Positions 8,277-17,104 of a stretch of 41,788 bases of DNA are shown one piece after another; position 1 is the first letter of the stretch; each line of letters begins with the position of its first letter. The notes under the pieces were generated by a model. That model was not told the DNA's origin, ran no database searches, and was given only the letters and a program-made list of their open reading frames with translations. The position numbers were made by a program, and so were the translations under genes. This DNA is from an uncultured Burkholderiales bacterium (GTDB lineage Bacteria > Pseudomonadota > Gammaproteobacteria > Burkholderiales > Burkholderiaceae_C): the NCBI GenBank assembly GCA_903961095.1, contig CAJCDH010000085.1:1-41788 (forward strand), written 5' to 3'.

Positions 8277-8373
8277 CGACGGGCCTTCCCGCATGGTAAA
8301 GCGGCCAACCGAGTCAGGTGGGGAACCAAGCAGCTCTAACTGCAGAGCCAGTGCCGGGGTCAAGGCTCGTCAC
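8277..8373 (+). ncRNA. ffs: 4.5S signal recognition particle RNA
   Basis: The conserved SRP domain IV core is present: GTCAGG (8313-8318), a three-pair stem TGG/CCA closed by a GGAA tetraloop (8322-8325), then AGCAG (8329-8333). Compared with the E. coli TCC-GGAA-GGA apex, the stem has covaried. The ends pair: GACGGGCCTT (8278-8287) with AAGGCTCGTC (8362-8371), ten pairs with one G-U. The RNA binds Ffh and targets membrane proteins to the translocon. A -10-like TACAAT lies at 8265-8270, about 8 bp before the predicted 5' end. The location next to dnaX is usual in proteobacteria. The 3' end overlaps the last codons of the convergent flavoprotein gene. Exact ends are estimated from the closing stem. 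Confidence 0.9.
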
Positions 8374-9700
8374 CTTTCATTTCAGCATGCAAAGACTGTG
8401 CAGCCTTATAGCCGGTGGCCATGCAGGCTGTCATCAAATAGCCACCCGTTGGCGCCTCCCAATCCAACATTTCTCCGGCGCAATAGACGCCTGGCAAAGC
8501 TTTGGTTTGAAGCCCCGAGTCCAGACCCTCCCAAGCTACCCCACCCGCAGTGCTAATGGCTTCATCAATAGGTCTGGGGGCCGTGAGTCTGATGCTCAGG
8601 CCTTTGATGGCCAAGGCCAGTTGCGCCGAGTTTTGCAAGCTCGCATGGGATAAAAGTTCGTTCAAAAGAGCCATCTTCACACCCTCAATGCCTAAACGGC
8701 CCTTTAAATGCGATGACAAACTGCGCGAAGCTCTGGGGTGCGAAACGGCTTGAGTCACTTTCTCCAAAGTCCAGTCTGGCAGTAAATCTAATTTAAGTTC
8801 AGCAAATCCTTGTGCTTGAATGCTTTTGCGCAAATCAGCAGAAGCTGCATAGATCAAACTTCCCTCAACGCCGTAGGCGCTGGCAACAAACTCGCCCTGC
8901 CGCCTTGCATTCTGCCCATTCGGTCGTGACCAATCGATAGCGACCGATTTCAAGGGAAAGCCTGCAAAACGAGACGAAAAAAAGTCTGTCCATCCAAGAC
9001 CATCGCGACCAGCCACATGAAAGCCACAATTTGAGGGACTGAGCGCATGAACGGGTATGCCCCTTGCCTTGAGCCATGGCACCCAAGCGCCGTCAGATCC
9101 AAGGCGAGACCAGCTGCCGCCCCCCAGAGCCAAAACAACAGCACTTGCTGAAAATGAGCGCGACTCAATTTTGTCCGATGAAAGTTGGCGAACTTCAAAA
9201 TCCAATTCGATGTGGGGCTGTTCCGAATGGGGGCTAGAACGAGCCTGCAAGCCGTTCAAACGGTGGCGCATGTGAAATTCAACGGGCTTGCCCATCAATG
9301 GATGCCGCAAACGCTGTAACCAAGCCCTTAGCAATGGGGCGGCCTTCATTTCTTGCGGAAAAACCCGACCCGAGGTACCAATAAAAGTTTCAACTCCCAA
9401 CTCCTTCGCCCATGAACGCAACTGGTCTGCACCCCACTCACTCAAGATTGGTTTTAAATGGGTCTCTTGTTCATCGTATCGTTGCACAAAACTTTCAAAA
9501 GCCTCTGAATGAGTGAGGTTGAGACCACCACGTCCAGCCAATAAGAACTTTCTCCCCACCGATGGCATGGCATCAAAAAGGTGCACCGAATACCCAAGAC
9601 CCGACAAGACTTGGGCCGCCATGAGTCCTGCAGGGCCGCCGCCAACAACCGCCACTGACTTACTCCGTGGCTTTGAAGACTGAAGGGAAATGTTGCTCAT
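8360..9700 (-). CDS. HI0933/BaiN-like FAD-dependent flavoprotein
   Basis: The 446-residue protein has an N-terminal FAD-binding Rossmann motif '[28 protein letters not shown]' split around the GxGxxG, then '[18 protein letters not shown]', the hallmark of the HI0933-like (TIGR03862 type) family. The C-terminal '[27 protein letters not shown]' closes the FAD site. The reaction in this branch is not settled; some relatives are reductases. It is a soluble protein without a signal peptide. The last codons (8360-8373) overlap the end of the SRP RNA gene on the other strand. The gene diverges from trxA. Confidence 0.85.
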   Translation of the reverse strand: MSNISLQSSKPRSKSVAVVGGGPAGLMAAQVLSGLGYSVHLFDAMPSVGRKFLLAGRGGLNLTHSEAFESFVQRYDEQETHLKPILSEWGADQLRSWAKELGVETFIGTSGRVFPQEMKAAPLLRAWLQRLRHPLMGKPVEFHMRHRLNGLQARSSPHSEQPHIELDFEVRQLSSDKIESRSFSASAVVLALGGGSWSRLGSDGAWVPWLKARGIPVHALSPSNCGFHVAGRDGLGWTDFFSSRFAGFPLKSVAIDWSRPNGQNARRQGEFVASAYGVEGSLIYAASADLRKSIQAQGFAELKLDLLPDWTLEKVTQAVSHPRASRSLSSHLKGRLGIEGVKMALLNELLSHASLQNSAQLALAIKGLSIRLTAPRPIDEAISTAGGVAWEGLDSGLQTKALPGVYCAGEMLDWEAPTGGYLMTACMATGYKAAQSLHAEMKGDEP

Positions 9701-9818
9701 TGTGTTAAAAAATAAGGGGCAGCCCTGTCATCAAAGCGGCTTTGTGTGTTTCTGTCAAAATACAGGAAGTTTACAAAGACAATTTAGCTGTAATTTCAAT
9801 CTCTCTAAGGAAAAGGCC

Positions 9819-10151
9819 ATGGCCAGCGATTTGATCAAACACACAACCGACGCCACTTTTGACAACGACGTCCTCAAAGCCGACAAGCCAGTCATCGTCG
9901 ACTTTTGGGCCGAATGGTGCGGGCCTTGCAAAATGATTGCACCCATTTTGGACGAAGTTGCAACCGGCTATGAAGGCAAGTTGCAAATTACCAAAATGAA
10001 TGTTGATGAAAACCGCGACATTCCCGCCAAGTTTGGCATCCGTGGCATTCCCACTTTGATGGTTTTCAAGGACGGCCAATTGACCGCTACCAAAGTTGGC
10101 GCCATGAGCAAATCTCAACTGACCGCCTTTATTGACCAACAATTGGCTTAA
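9819..10151 (+). CDS. trxA: Thioredoxin 1
   Basis: The 110-residue protein has the thioredoxin fold and the redox motif WCGPC (C34, C37), with the buried Asp in '[10 protein letters not shown]' and the cis-Pro in '[13 protein letters not shown]'. It is the general cytosolic disulfide reductase, supplied by thioredoxin reductase. The ATG at 9819 is chosen because AAGGA lies just upstream and the protein then starts '[15 protein letters not shown]' at the family length; an open extension to 9690 runs through the divergent promoter region and is not credible. It is followed by a hairpin terminator and then rho, the standard proteobacterial order. Confidence 0.97.
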   Translation: MASDLIKHTTDATFDNDVLKADKPVIVDFWAEWCGPCKMIAPILDEVATGYEGKLQITKMNVDENRDIPAKFGIRGIPTLMVFKDGQLTATKVGAMSKSQLTAFIDQQLA

Positions 10152-10196
10152 TCCAAGCACGCTCAAAGCATGCGCCCAGCACTTTGCAAGCGCTCG

Positions 10197-10219
10197 CGCG
10201 CCAGGAAACTGGCGCGTTT
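10197..10219 (+). terminator. Intrinsic terminator after trxA
   Basis: CGCGCCAG-GAAA-CTGGCGCG forms a perfect 8-bp GC-rich stem with a GAAA tetraloop, starting 45 bp after the trxA stop. It is followed by only three T's, so termination may be partial. It separates trxA from the rho promoter. Confidence 0.7.
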
Positions 10220-10252
10220 CACCAACCACTTCACGCCATTCATTTCAAACTA

Positions 10253-10483
10253 TTGAGGTGTTACTTGCGACACCTCAAAATTTCCTGTCATAATTCACCC
10301 GTTGCACCCCAAAAGGGTTACAACACAGTTTCAAGATAGAAACTTTTAAAAGCCCCTGCGTCTATTGAAGCTACTTGGCGCATCTTTCTAGGCTTTGGTT
10401 TCTAGACGTTTGAAATTTCGGTTTCCATCCTCCCCCAGATTTTTGACATCAACCCTTCAGGGTTGCTTTACGCAGGTAAATCC
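10253..10483 (+). promoter_or_regulatory. rho promoter and structured leader
   Basis: A 9-bp inverted repeat TTGAGGTGT/ACACCTCAA (10253-10261, 10270-10278) contains the likely -35 TTGCGA (10265-10270) in its loop. CATAAT (10289-10294) follows after 18 bp as the -10. The leader from about 10301 to 10483 is roughly 180 nt and pyrimidine-rich. It ends with the small hairpin AACCC-ttca-GGGTT (10451-10464) just before the AGG ribosome-binding site. Rho is known in E. coli to limit its own synthesis by terminating in its leader; the layout here would fit, but that is inference. Confidence 0.55.
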
Positions 10484-11746
10484 ATGCATTTAAACGAACT
10501 CAAGGCACTGCATGTGTCTGAAGTCCTCAAGCAAGCCGATGCGCTTGAGATTGAAAACACAGGCCGCATGCGCAAACAGGAGTTGATGTTTGCCATCATC
10601 AAAAAACGGGCTCGCGCTGGCGAACAAGTGTTTGCGGACGGCGTTTTGGAAATCTTGCCCGATGGCTTTGGCTTCTTGCGCAGCCCCGACACCAGCTACA
10701 CCGCAAGCACCGACGACATTTACATCAGCCCCAGCCAAGTGCGCCGATTTAACTTGCACACTGGCGACATGATTGAAGGCGAAGTTCGCATTCCCAAAGA
10801 TGGTGAGCGTTACTTTGCTCTCACCAAGCTTGACAAAGTCAATGGCGATTTGCCAGAGAACAACAAGCACAAAATCATGTTCGAGAACTTGACACCCTTG
10901 TTCCCCAACATTCAAATGCGCCTAGAGCGCGACATCAAGGCCGACGAAAACATCACCAGCCGTGTGATTGACATCATTGCCCCCATTGGCAAAGGCCAGC
11001 GCGCATTGATCGTGGCCCAGCCCAAGTCAGGAAAAACCGTGATGATGCAGCACATTGCGCATGCCATCACCGCCAACAACCCCGATGTTCACCTTATGGT
11101 GTTGCTGGTCGACGAGCGACCTGAAGAGGTGACAGAAATGCAGCGCACTGTGCGCGGTGAAGTGATTGCATCCACCTTTGACGAACCTGCTGCACGCCAC
11201 GTGCACGTCGCCGAAATGGTGATTGAACGCGCTAAGCGCTTGGTCGAATTGAAAAAAGACGTTGTCATATTGCTTGACTCCATTACCCGTCTGGCTCGCG
11301 CCTACAACAATGTGGTGCCAAGCTCAGGCAAGGTCTTGACCGGCGGTGTCGATGCCAACGCATTGCAACGCCCCAAGCGTTTCTTTGGAGCAGCTCGCAA
11401 TGTGGAAGAAGGCGGCAGCCTGACCATCATTGCAACAGCACTGGTCGATACCGGCAGCCGCATGGACGAGGTGATCTTTGAAGAATTCAAAGGCACAGGC
11501 AATTGCGAAATTCATTTGGAACGCCGTCTGTACGAAAAACGCGTTTTCCCAGCCATCAACTTGAACCGCAGCGGAACGCGCCGGGAAGAGTTGTTGTTGC
11601 AGCCGGAAGTCCTTCAAAAAACTCGCATTCTGCGTCAGTTCATGTACAACATGGACGAAATTGAAGCCATGGAAATGGTTCTCAAGAGCATGAAAGCCAC
11701 GAAGAGCAATGTCGAGTTCTTCGACATGATGCGTCGCGGCGGCTAA
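10484..11746 (+). CDS. rho: Transcription termination factor Rho
   Basis: The 420-residue hexameric RNA helicase has the family length. The N-terminal '[19 protein letters not shown]' helical part and the RNA-binding cold-shock-like domain ('[18 protein letters not shown]', '[16 protein letters not shown]') come first. The ATPase core follows with Walker A in 'VAQPKSGKT', '[13 protein letters not shown]', Walker B '[16 protein letters not shown]' and '[22 protein letters not shown]'. It ends transcription of untranslated RNA. The ATG at 10484 has AGG at 10474-10476 and gives the conserved N-terminus; a TTG at 10463 would add seven unsupported residues. It lies between trxA and rpmE, as is usual. 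Confidence 0.97.
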   Translation: MHLNELKALHVSEVLKQADALEIENTGRMRKQELMFAIIKKRARAGEQVFADGVLEILPDGFGFLRSPDTSYTASTDDIYISPSQVRRFNLHTGDMIEGEVRIPKDGERYFALTKLDKVNGDLPENNKHKIMFENLTPLFPNIQMRLERDIKADENITSRVIDIIAPIGKGQRALIVAQPKSGKTVMMQHIAHAITANNPDVHLMVLLVDERPEEVTEMQRTVRGEVIASTFDEPAARHVHVAEMVIERAKRLVELKKDVVILLDSITRLARAYNNVVPSSGKVLTGGVDANALQRPKRFFGAARNVEEGGSLTIIATALVDTGSRMDEVIFEEFKGTGNCEIHLERRLYEKRVFPAINLNRSGTRREELLLQPEVLQKTRILRQFMYNMDEIEAMEMVLKSMKATKSNVEFFDMMRRGG

Positions 11747-11773
11747 AAAAGTAGCTTGACAAGCCCATTATTT

Positions 11774-11820
11774 GGCATGCAAGTCATTGATTTCATGCCA
11801 TAATCTCGTGTTTCGCGAAA
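11774..11820 (+). promoter_or_regulatory. rpmE promoter region with two symmetric elements
   Basis: CATAAT (11799-11804) is a likely -10, but no good -35 is placed correctly: TTGGCA at 11772 is 21 bp away. GGCATG (11774-11779) and CATGCC (11794-11799) form an inverted repeat touching the -10. TTTCGCGAAA (11811-11820) is a perfect 10-bp palindrome at the expected transcription start. Either could be an operator; this is a sequence observation only. Confidence 0.4.
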
Positions 11821-11875
11821 AGTACTCCAGAATGGTCTGTGGGCGGCTGTCGCAACTGAACTCAAGGAATAGATC

Positions 11876-12136
11876 ATGAAAGAAGGCATTCACCCTAACT
11901 ACCGAGAAGTTTGCTTCTTGGACTTGTCTAACGGCTTCAAGTTCGTCACACGTTCTTGCGTCAATGCCAAAGAGATGGTGAAAATGGACGACGGCCGCGA
12001 ATTGCCTTTGTTCAAACTCGATACCTCCAGCGAATCACACCCCTTTTACACAGGCACCCAAAAATCTGTCGACAACATGGGTGGCCGCGTCGAAAAGTTC
12101 CGCAACCGTTTCGGCAAAACATCCGTTACCAAGTAA
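11876..12136 (+). CDS. rpmE2: 50S ribosomal protein L31, type B (zinc-independent form)
   Basis: The 86-residue protein begins '[23 protein letters not shown]' and ends with the type B extension '[28 protein letters not shown]'. It lacks the CxxC zinc motif of classical L31, so this is the C-minus form. It binds the central protuberance of the large ribosomal subunit. AAGGAA (11864-11869) precedes the ATG. It follows rho as a separate unit with its own putative promoter and a strong terminator. In gammaproteobacteria such L31 forms are often zinc-regulated; no Zur box is evident here. Confidence 0.96.
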   Translation: MKEGIHPNYREVCFLDLSNGFKFVTRSCVNAKEMVKMDDGRELPLFKLDTSSESHPFYTGTQKSVDNMGGRVEKFRNRFGKTSVTK

Positions 12137-12167
12137 TATTAAAATTACGTCACTTTGTGACCATCAC

Positions 12168-12203
12168 AGGGCAGCCCGGGCAACCGGCCTGCCCTTGTTT
12201 TTT
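12168..12203 (+). terminator. Intrinsic terminator after rpmE
   Basis: Arms 12168-12179 and 12184-12195 pair over 12 positions with one C-C mismatch around a GCAA tetraloop, followed by TGTTTTTT. This is a strong rho-independent terminator 31 bp after the L31 stop. Confidence 0.9.
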
Positions 12204-12266
12204 GCATGCCCTGCTCAGTTCGCATGCCCTTGTGATTGAGATACCGACTCTGCTATCGTCTGAATT

Positions 12267-14030
12267 GTGACTTCCTACTCATCAGATACCTCTGCCAATC
12301 CAGCCATCGTGGCCCAAAGTGCCGTTCGGCGTTTGCCGAGGTGGGTGTTGTGGTCGCTTTGCTTGGCCTATGTATTGCCTGGCTTTATTGGCCGTACACC
12401 TTGGAAAGCCGACGACATGGAAGCCTTTGGCTTCATGCGCAATTTAGCCCTCTCGCTCGGAGCTGACAGCATTTCATGGTTAAAGCCCACACTGCTTGGC
12501 CAGGCTGACCACCACGCGGCTCTATTGCCTTATTGGCTTGGTGCATGGGCCATTCAATTGGCACCCACAGGTTTTCCCTCTGACACAGCCGCCCACTTAC
12601 CCTTCATTGCTTTGTTAGGTCTGACGCTTGTAGCCACTTGGTACGCGGTTTATGCTTTAGCGCGCGCACCCTCAGCACAACCCGTCAGCTTTGCCTTTGG
12701 CGGAGAAGCCAAACCAGCAGACTATGCTCGGGCCATTGCAGATGGTGGGCTACTTGCTTTGCTAGCCTGTTTGGGTTTGGCCAGACTTTCTCACGAAGCC
12801 ACGCCTGCACTTGCACAACTGGCTTTTTCTGCGCTCCTCTTTTTTGCATTAGCCAACTTGGCTCGAAAACGAATTCCAGCTTTATTGGGCGCGGCCTTGA
12901 GCATCTTTGGCTTGGCACTCTCAGGTGCACCTGCTCTGGCAATGATATTGGGTGCTGGTGGCGCCATCGTGATTGCCCTTGATTCACGCAAGCCGCACTC
13001 TCTGCAAGTCAGACGGGTCGACGTCGCTTGGGTTTTGATCTTCTGTCTCGCTGGCGCAGCCATCGCCAGTGCACTTGACTTGTGGCGCTGGCGCGTCGGC
13101 TTCTCCCACGTCTTAGAAATGAAGTCCATGGCCAGGTTGCTATTGTGGTTCACATGGCCCGCCTGGCCACTTGCGCTGTGGACGCTTTGGCGCTGGCGCT
13201 ACCAGCTGAAAAGTATTTCAGCCAATCCCCATTTGTCATTGCCGCTCTGGTTCATGAGCGTTGCCATCGCAAGCACCTGGTTATCTGGCTTAAGTGATCG
13301 TTCGCTACTCATCGGCTTGCCCGCATTGGCCACCTTGGCCGCGTTTGCATTGCCCACACTCAAACGCAGCGTGAGTGCTTTCATTGATTGGTTCACTCTC
13401 TTGTTCTTCAGTGTGGGGGCTTTGATCATTTGGACAGTCTGGATTTCCTTGCAAACCGGCTTTCCTGCACAACCAGCGATCAATGTTTCAAGGCTCGCGC
13501 CTGGTTTTGAGCCCGAGTTTTCAATGAGCGCTTTCATCCTTGCTGGCTTGGCAAGTTTGGCATGGGCGAGTCTAGTGAAATGGCGTGCTGGCAGACACCG
13601 CTCAGCACTCTGGAAGAGCATGGTGCTACCAGCAAGTGGTGCCAGCTTGTGCTGGCTTTTGGTCATGACCCTCTGGTTGCCGCTCATAGATTTTGGTAGA
13701 AGCTATGCACCCCTTGTTCACAAAGTTAGAAACATGATGGGTGAAACAGATTGTGTTCAGTACTATGGACTGACGAAGGCCCAAGGTGCAGCCTTTGAAT
13801 TTCACGGCAATCTCAAGCTACATGCAGTAGTAACACCATCTAAAAAATCAAGCGCAGATTCAAAGCCATGTGCGTGGCTGATTGTCGATACGCAAGCTCT
13901 AACTTCATTCAGTCAAGAAGTTGATGCCAGCATGTGGACGCAACACGCCACCGTGCGCCGCCCCACAGACAACAACGAAGACATTGTTTTGTTCAGAGCT
14001 GTAGCCTCCAACAGCACGGCCAAGCCCTGA
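12267..14030 (+). CDS. GT-C type membrane glycosyltransferase (GT39/ArnT-like), putative
   Basis: The 587-residue protein has about ten hydrophobic segments with Trp-rich loops. After the first membrane helix (about 27-42) comes 'GRTPWKADDMEAFGFMRNL'; an acidic pair in the first periplasmic loop is the signature of GT-C enzymes that use polyprenyl-phosphate sugars (ArnT, PMT). A soluble C-terminal part of about 120 residues follows the last helix. It probably modifies a cell-surface glycan or lipid A at the periplasmic face; donor and acceptor are unknown. The GTG start at 12267 has no clear ribosome-binding site, but the next in-frame ATG would remove the first helix. The MATE gene starts 14 bp downstream, so the two are probably one operon. 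Confidence 0.65.
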   Translation: MTSYSSDTSANPAIVAQSAVRRLPRWVLWSLCLAYVLPGFIGRTPWKADDMEAFGFMRNLALSLGADSISWLKPTLLGQADHHAALLPYWLGAWAIQLAPTGFPSDTAAHLPFIALLGLTLVATWYAVYALARAPSAQPVSFAFGGEAKPADYARAIADGGLLALLACLGLARLSHEATPALAQLAFSALLFFALANLARKRIPALLGAALSIFGLALSGAPALAMILGAGGAIVIALDSRKPHSLQVRRVDVAWVLIFCLAGAAIASALDLWRWRVGFSHVLEMKSMARLLLWFTWPAWPLALWTLWRWRYQLKSISANPHLSLPLWFMSVAIASTWLSGLSDRSLLIGLPALATLAAFALPTLKRSVSAFIDWFTLLFFSVGALIIWTVWISLQTGFPAQPAINVSRLAPGFEPEFSMSAFILAGLASLAWASLVKWRAGRHRSALWKSMVLPASGASLCWLLVMTLWLPLIDFGRSYAPLVHKVRNMMGETDCVQYYGLTKAQGAAFEFHGNLKLHAVVTPSKKSSADSKPCAWLIVDTQALTSFSQEVDASMWTQHATVRRPTDNNEDIVLFRAVASNSTAKP

Positions 14031-14044
14031 TCTGTCAATGCAAG

Positions 14045-15385
14045 ATGTTTGAAGCGCGCACCATCATTCGTCACGCCGGTACGGTTTTGGTGGGGCAATT
14101 GGCAGTCATGGCTTTTGGTGTTGTGGACACCCTGATTGCAGGCCAGTACAGCACCTCCGCACTTGCCGCGTTGTCGGTGGGCTCTGCCATCTACATCAGC
14201 ATTTATGTGTCCTTGAATGGCTTGATCACTGCAATGCTGCCCGTATGGTCAGAACTGCGCGGTGCTGGCGCTCACGCAGCCCTTGGCAAATCGGTTCGAC
14301 AAGCTTTGTATCTGTGTCTGAGTGTGATTGTCTTGGGTACCCTTGCCTTGCTGTTTCCAGATCCCTGGCTCAAGGCAACAGGCGTTCCGGACAACCTGCA
14401 AAATGATGTTCGAGATTACCTGCAGGTTTTGGCGATTGCTGTGGGGCCGTCACTGCTGTTTCGCATGTACTCAACGCTCAACCAAAGTCTGGGCATGCCG
14501 CTATGGGTTACCGTTCTCCAAATTATGGCACTGGGCATCAAAATCCCTCTTTCAATTTTGTTCACTCTTGGGGGCTGGGGTCTAGAGGGTCAAGGTGTGG
14601 TGGGTTGCGCTTGGGCTACTTTGGTAGTCAACACATGGTTGATGCTCATGGGCATTTATTTCTTGCGGTCTCAAAAGGTCTACCAAGAATTCAAAATATG
14701 GCAATCGATGGAAGCGCCCAATTGGAAAGTTCTCAAAGAGTTTTTGCGCTTAGGCATTCCGGCAGCCCTGTCAGTGTTGGTAGAAGTGACTTCCTTCACC
14801 ATGATGGCACTTTTCATTTCAAGACAAGGCATGGTGGCATCGGCCAGCCACCAAATTGCAACCAGCAATGCCACCTTGCTCTACATGATTCCCCTTGCGC
14901 TTGGTATTGCTTGCAGTGCTCGGGTTGGTTATTGGCTTGGCGCCAATGAAGCTAGGCAGGCTGAAAAGGCCGCCCACACAGGTTTGAAATTGACGCTGAT
15001 TTTGGCCTTGATTTTTTGTACTGCGCTGGCTTTAGGCAAAGAAGCTGTCGCGGGCTTATTTTCTGCAGATACCGCAGTTGCACTGGCTGCTGCGACAGTT
15101 CTGGGTTGGGTCGCCATTCATCACTTGGTAGATGCCTTGCAAACCGTTTGTGTCTTTATTTTGAGGTGCTACCGAATGACACTGCTGCCCCTTGTGATCT
15201 ACAGCGTCATCTTATGGGGCGTCGGACTTTGGGGGGCCTTTGTCTGGGCCTATCAAGGCATAGGTCCTTTGCATGTTCGACCAGAAGTCAGTACTTTTTG
15301 GGCAGCAGGCAGTTTTGCTTTGTGCATCGTCAGCCTTGCCTTTGTTGCACTGGTTTTATGGGCTGCCAAACAGCGCCGACTTTGA
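14045..15385 (+). CDS. MATE family efflux transporter
   Basis: The 446-residue inner-membrane protein has about 12 hydrophobic helices and MATE signatures in each half: 'MAFGVVDTLIAGQYSTSALAALSVG' near the N-terminus and 'ASASHQIATSNATLLYMIPLALGIACSARVGYWLGA' in the second half. Such proteins export cationic drugs or metabolites using Na+ or H+ gradients. The start at 14045 (MFEARTIIRHAGTVLVGQLAV) gives the family N-terminus; the frame is open further upstream to 13934, but that overlaps the glycosyltransferase gene. No strong ribosome-binding site is visible, so translation may depend on coupling. Substrate unknown. Confidence 0.9.
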   Translation: MFEARTIIRHAGTVLVGQLAVMAFGVVDTLIAGQYSTSALAALSVGSAIYISIYVSLNGLITAMLPVWSELRGAGAHAALGKSVRQALYLCLSVIVLGTLALLFPDPWLKATGVPDNLQNDVRDYLQVLAIAVGPSLLFRMYSTLNQSLGMPLWVTVLQIMALGIKIPLSILFTLGGWGLEGQGVVGCAWATLVVNTWLMLMGIYFLRSQKVYQEFKIWQSMEAPNWKVLKEFLRLGIPAALSVLVEVTSFTMMALFISRQGMVASASHQIATSNATLLYMIPLALGIACSARVGYWLGANEARQAEKAAHTGLKLTLILALIFCTALALGKEAVAGLFSADTAVALAAATVLGWVAIHHLVDALQTVCVFILRCYRMTLLPLVIYSVILWGVGLWGAFVWAYQGIGPLHVRPEVSTFWAAGSFALCIVSLAFVALVLWAAKQRRL

Positions 15386-15488
15386 TTTCAGCATTTAATT
15401 TGCCACAATACTGTTTTAGAAATATTTCGATTGTTACCCCTCAGCGCGCATCAATCACCTCTTTCATTGCCACCAAACTAGGAACATC

Positions 15489-15788
15489 ATGATTCTTGAA
15501 TTAGCAGACATTCGCATCAAACCCGGGCAAGAAGTAGCCTTTGAAGAAGCCATTGCTCGTGGTCTTCAAACTGTTATCTCAGGGGCCAAGGGCTTTCAAG
15601 GTGCTAAGGTAAACAAAGGTATAGAAAGCCCAGACCGATTTATTTTGCAAATTTTCTGGGACACATTGGAAGACCACACCATTGGGTTTAGAGAGTCGGC
15701 TTTGTTCACAGAATGGCGCGCTATCGTTGGACCGTTTTTTGCAGCGCCACCTGTTGTGGAGCACTTTGTACTGACCTACAAAAGTTAA
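15489..15788 (+). CDS. ABM-domain (antibiotic biosynthesis monooxygenase-like) small protein
   Basis: The 99-residue protein fits the dimeric alpha-beta barrel ABM fold: 'MILELADIRIKPGQEVAFEEAIARGL', 'GFQGAKVNKGIESPDRFILQIFWDTLEDHTIGFRES' and 'EWRAIVGPFFAAPPVVEHF'. Members include quinone monooxygenases, heme-degrading enzymes and many stress proteins of unknown substrate. AGGA lies 6 bases before the ATG. A possible promoter TTGCCA-N17-TATTTC begins at 15398. The gene is convergent with marR. Confidence 0.8.
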   Translation: MILELADIRIKPGQEVAFEEAIARGLQTVISGAKGFQGAKVNKGIESPDRFILQIFWDTLEDHTIGFRESALFTEWRAIVGPFFAAPPVVEHFVLTYKS

Positions 15789-15846
15789 AAAAACCAAATG
15801 CTTGTGCCAGGTTTCAGTGGCTGAGAAATTTTTTAATTTCGATTGA

Positions 15847-16290
15847 TCACATCTCTTGAGTTTCATGGCCAGCCACCAACTTGGCAAGCAAGCCCACCAG
15901 TTGTTGGGCTTCTTCTTGGTTTAAAGGTTTGAGTAAATTGTCTTGTACGCGCTCAACGGCATTTTTCATGAGCAGCGTCGATTCTTCACCCAAGGGCGTT
16001 AACCACAAAAGTTTACGTCTGCGGTCCACCTGGTCAGGCTCGCGCTTGATCCATCCTTTGGTTTCCAAACGTCCAATCACCGAGCCTGAGGTTGCCGCAT
16101 CAAAAGCCACGCGTCCGGCCAAAGTAATTTGATCAATGCCAGGCGTGTCCATCACAGCATTCATAATGGCAAATTGAACAGGCGTGACATCTTCCGCCGC
16201 CAATTCGGTCATGAACAAGGCCACAGCAATTTGTTGCGCACGCCGCACCAAGTGTCCTGGTGCATGCGCAAAATCAAAACTCTTCTCCAT
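15847..16290 (-). CDS. MarR family transcriptional regulator
   Basis: The 147-residue protein has a central winged helix-turn-helix: 'VTPVQFAIMNAVMDTPGIDQITLAGRVAFDAATSGSVIGRLETKGWIKREPDQVDRRRKLLWLTPLGEE', with the wing motif DxRRRxLxLT. Such dimers repress adjacent catabolic or efflux genes until an aromatic ligand binds. It is divergent from the fumarylpyruvate-hydrolase-like gene and shares a 100-bp region with a perfect 12-bp palindrome, the probable operator. The ligand is inferred to be an aromatic acid or ring-cleavage intermediate. Confidence 0.9.
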   Translation of the reverse strand: MEKSFDFAHAPGHLVRRAQQIAVALFMTELAAEDVTPVQFAIMNAVMDTPGIDQITLAGRVAFDAATSGSVIGRLETKGWIKREPDQVDRRRKLLWLTPLGEESTLLMKNAVERVQDNLLKPLNQEEAQQLVGLLAKLVAGHETQEM

Positions 16291-16310
16291 ACAACTATGA
16301 TTGCGTGTTG

Positions 16311-16342
16311 GTGACAGAATCGTCAGTTAATAAGTATACTTA
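16311..16342 (+). promoter_or_regulatory. Promoter and probable MarR operator
   Basis: GTGACA (16311-16316) and TATACT (16335-16340), 18 bp apart, form a good sigma70 promoter toward the hydrolase-TRAP operon. The -10 lies inside the perfect palindrome TAAGTATACTTA (16331-16342), so a bound MarR dimer would block it. The palindrome is 41-52 bp before the marR start, so autoregulation is also likely. Confidence 0.7.
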
Positions 16343-16390
16343 CGAAAAATCTTTTTGGGTTGTTTCTTTTTCTTTGTTTGAAAGGTCGTT

Positions 16391-17095
16391 ATGAGCTTTG
16401 TTTTCCCTCCAGCCGCGCTTGCATCAGTTCCAGTCTTGGGACAAGCAGAACGCTTTCCAGTTCGTCGCATTTACTGCGTTGGACGCAATTACGAAGAGCA
16501 CGCCAAAGAAATGGGCTTTACAGGACGCGAGCCACCTTTCTTCTTTATGAAGCCTGCTGACTCACTTGTGGTTGTCAATGATGGCGAAACTGGTCACATG
16601 CCCTACCCCAGCTTGACTCAAAACTTCCACCACGAAATTGAGCTGGTCGTGGCCATTGGCACAGGCGGTCGAAACATCAAAGCGGCTGATGCCGAAAAGC
16701 ACATCTATGGCTATGCAGTAGGCTTGGACATGACACGCCGTGACTTGCAAAATGATATGAAAAAACAAGGTCGCCCATGGTGCATTGGCAAAGCCTTTGA
16801 CCATTCAGCACCGATTGGCCCCATTACCCCTAAAGCCAAGGCAGGTGAAGTCAACCATGCCGAAATAGATTTGCTGGTCAATGGCACGGTGCGTCAAACC
16901 AGCACCGTTGCCAAACTCATTTGGAACGTGGCAGAAACCATCGAGCATCTTTCGGCCGCTTGGGAACTTCAGCCTGGCGATTTAATTTACACAGGAACCC
17001 CAGAGGGTGTTGCCGCTGTGGTGGCAGGTGATACATTGGTTGGCCGTGTTGCTGGCCTTGGTACATTGACCGTGAAGGTCGATCCTGCCAAATGA
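16391..17095 (+). CDS. Fumarylacetoacetate hydrolase family protein, fumarylpyruvate-hydrolase-like
   Basis: The 234-residue protein has the FAH fold: 'RIYCVGRNYEEHAKEMG', 'PPFFFMKPADSLV', and the metal site E82/E84 ('FHHEIELVVAIG') with D113 ('YAVGLDMTRRDLQ'). It ends with 'LQPGDLIYTGTPEGVAAVVAGD'. FAH enzymes cleave C-C bonds of acylpyruvates. The sequence style resembles NagK-type fumarylpyruvate hydrolases, the last step of the gentisate pathway (fumarylpyruvate to fumarate and pyruvate). AAGG precedes the ATG. It is first in an operon with a TRAP transporter. Gentisate dioxygenase and maleylpyruvate isomerase are not in the window, so the substrate remains an inference; isomerase or decarboxylase family members are alternatives. 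Confidence 0.8.
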   Translation: MSFVFPPAALASVPVLGQAERFPVRRIYCVGRNYEEHAKEMGFTGREPPFFFMKPADSLVVVNDGETGHMPYPSLTQNFHHEIELVVAIGTGGRNIKAADAEKHIYGYAVGLDMTRRDLQNDMKKQGRPWCIGKAFDHSAPIGPITPKAKAGEVNHAEIDLLVNGTVRQTSTVAKLIWNVAETIEHLSAAWELQPGDLIYTGTPEGVAAVVAGDTLVGRVAGLGTLTVKVDPAK

Positions 17096-17104
17096 GCAAA
17101 ATCA

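Noticed and set aside
9690-9818. N-terminal extension of trxA
   Set aside because: Covers the divergent promoter region; thioredoxin has its normal length from 9819.
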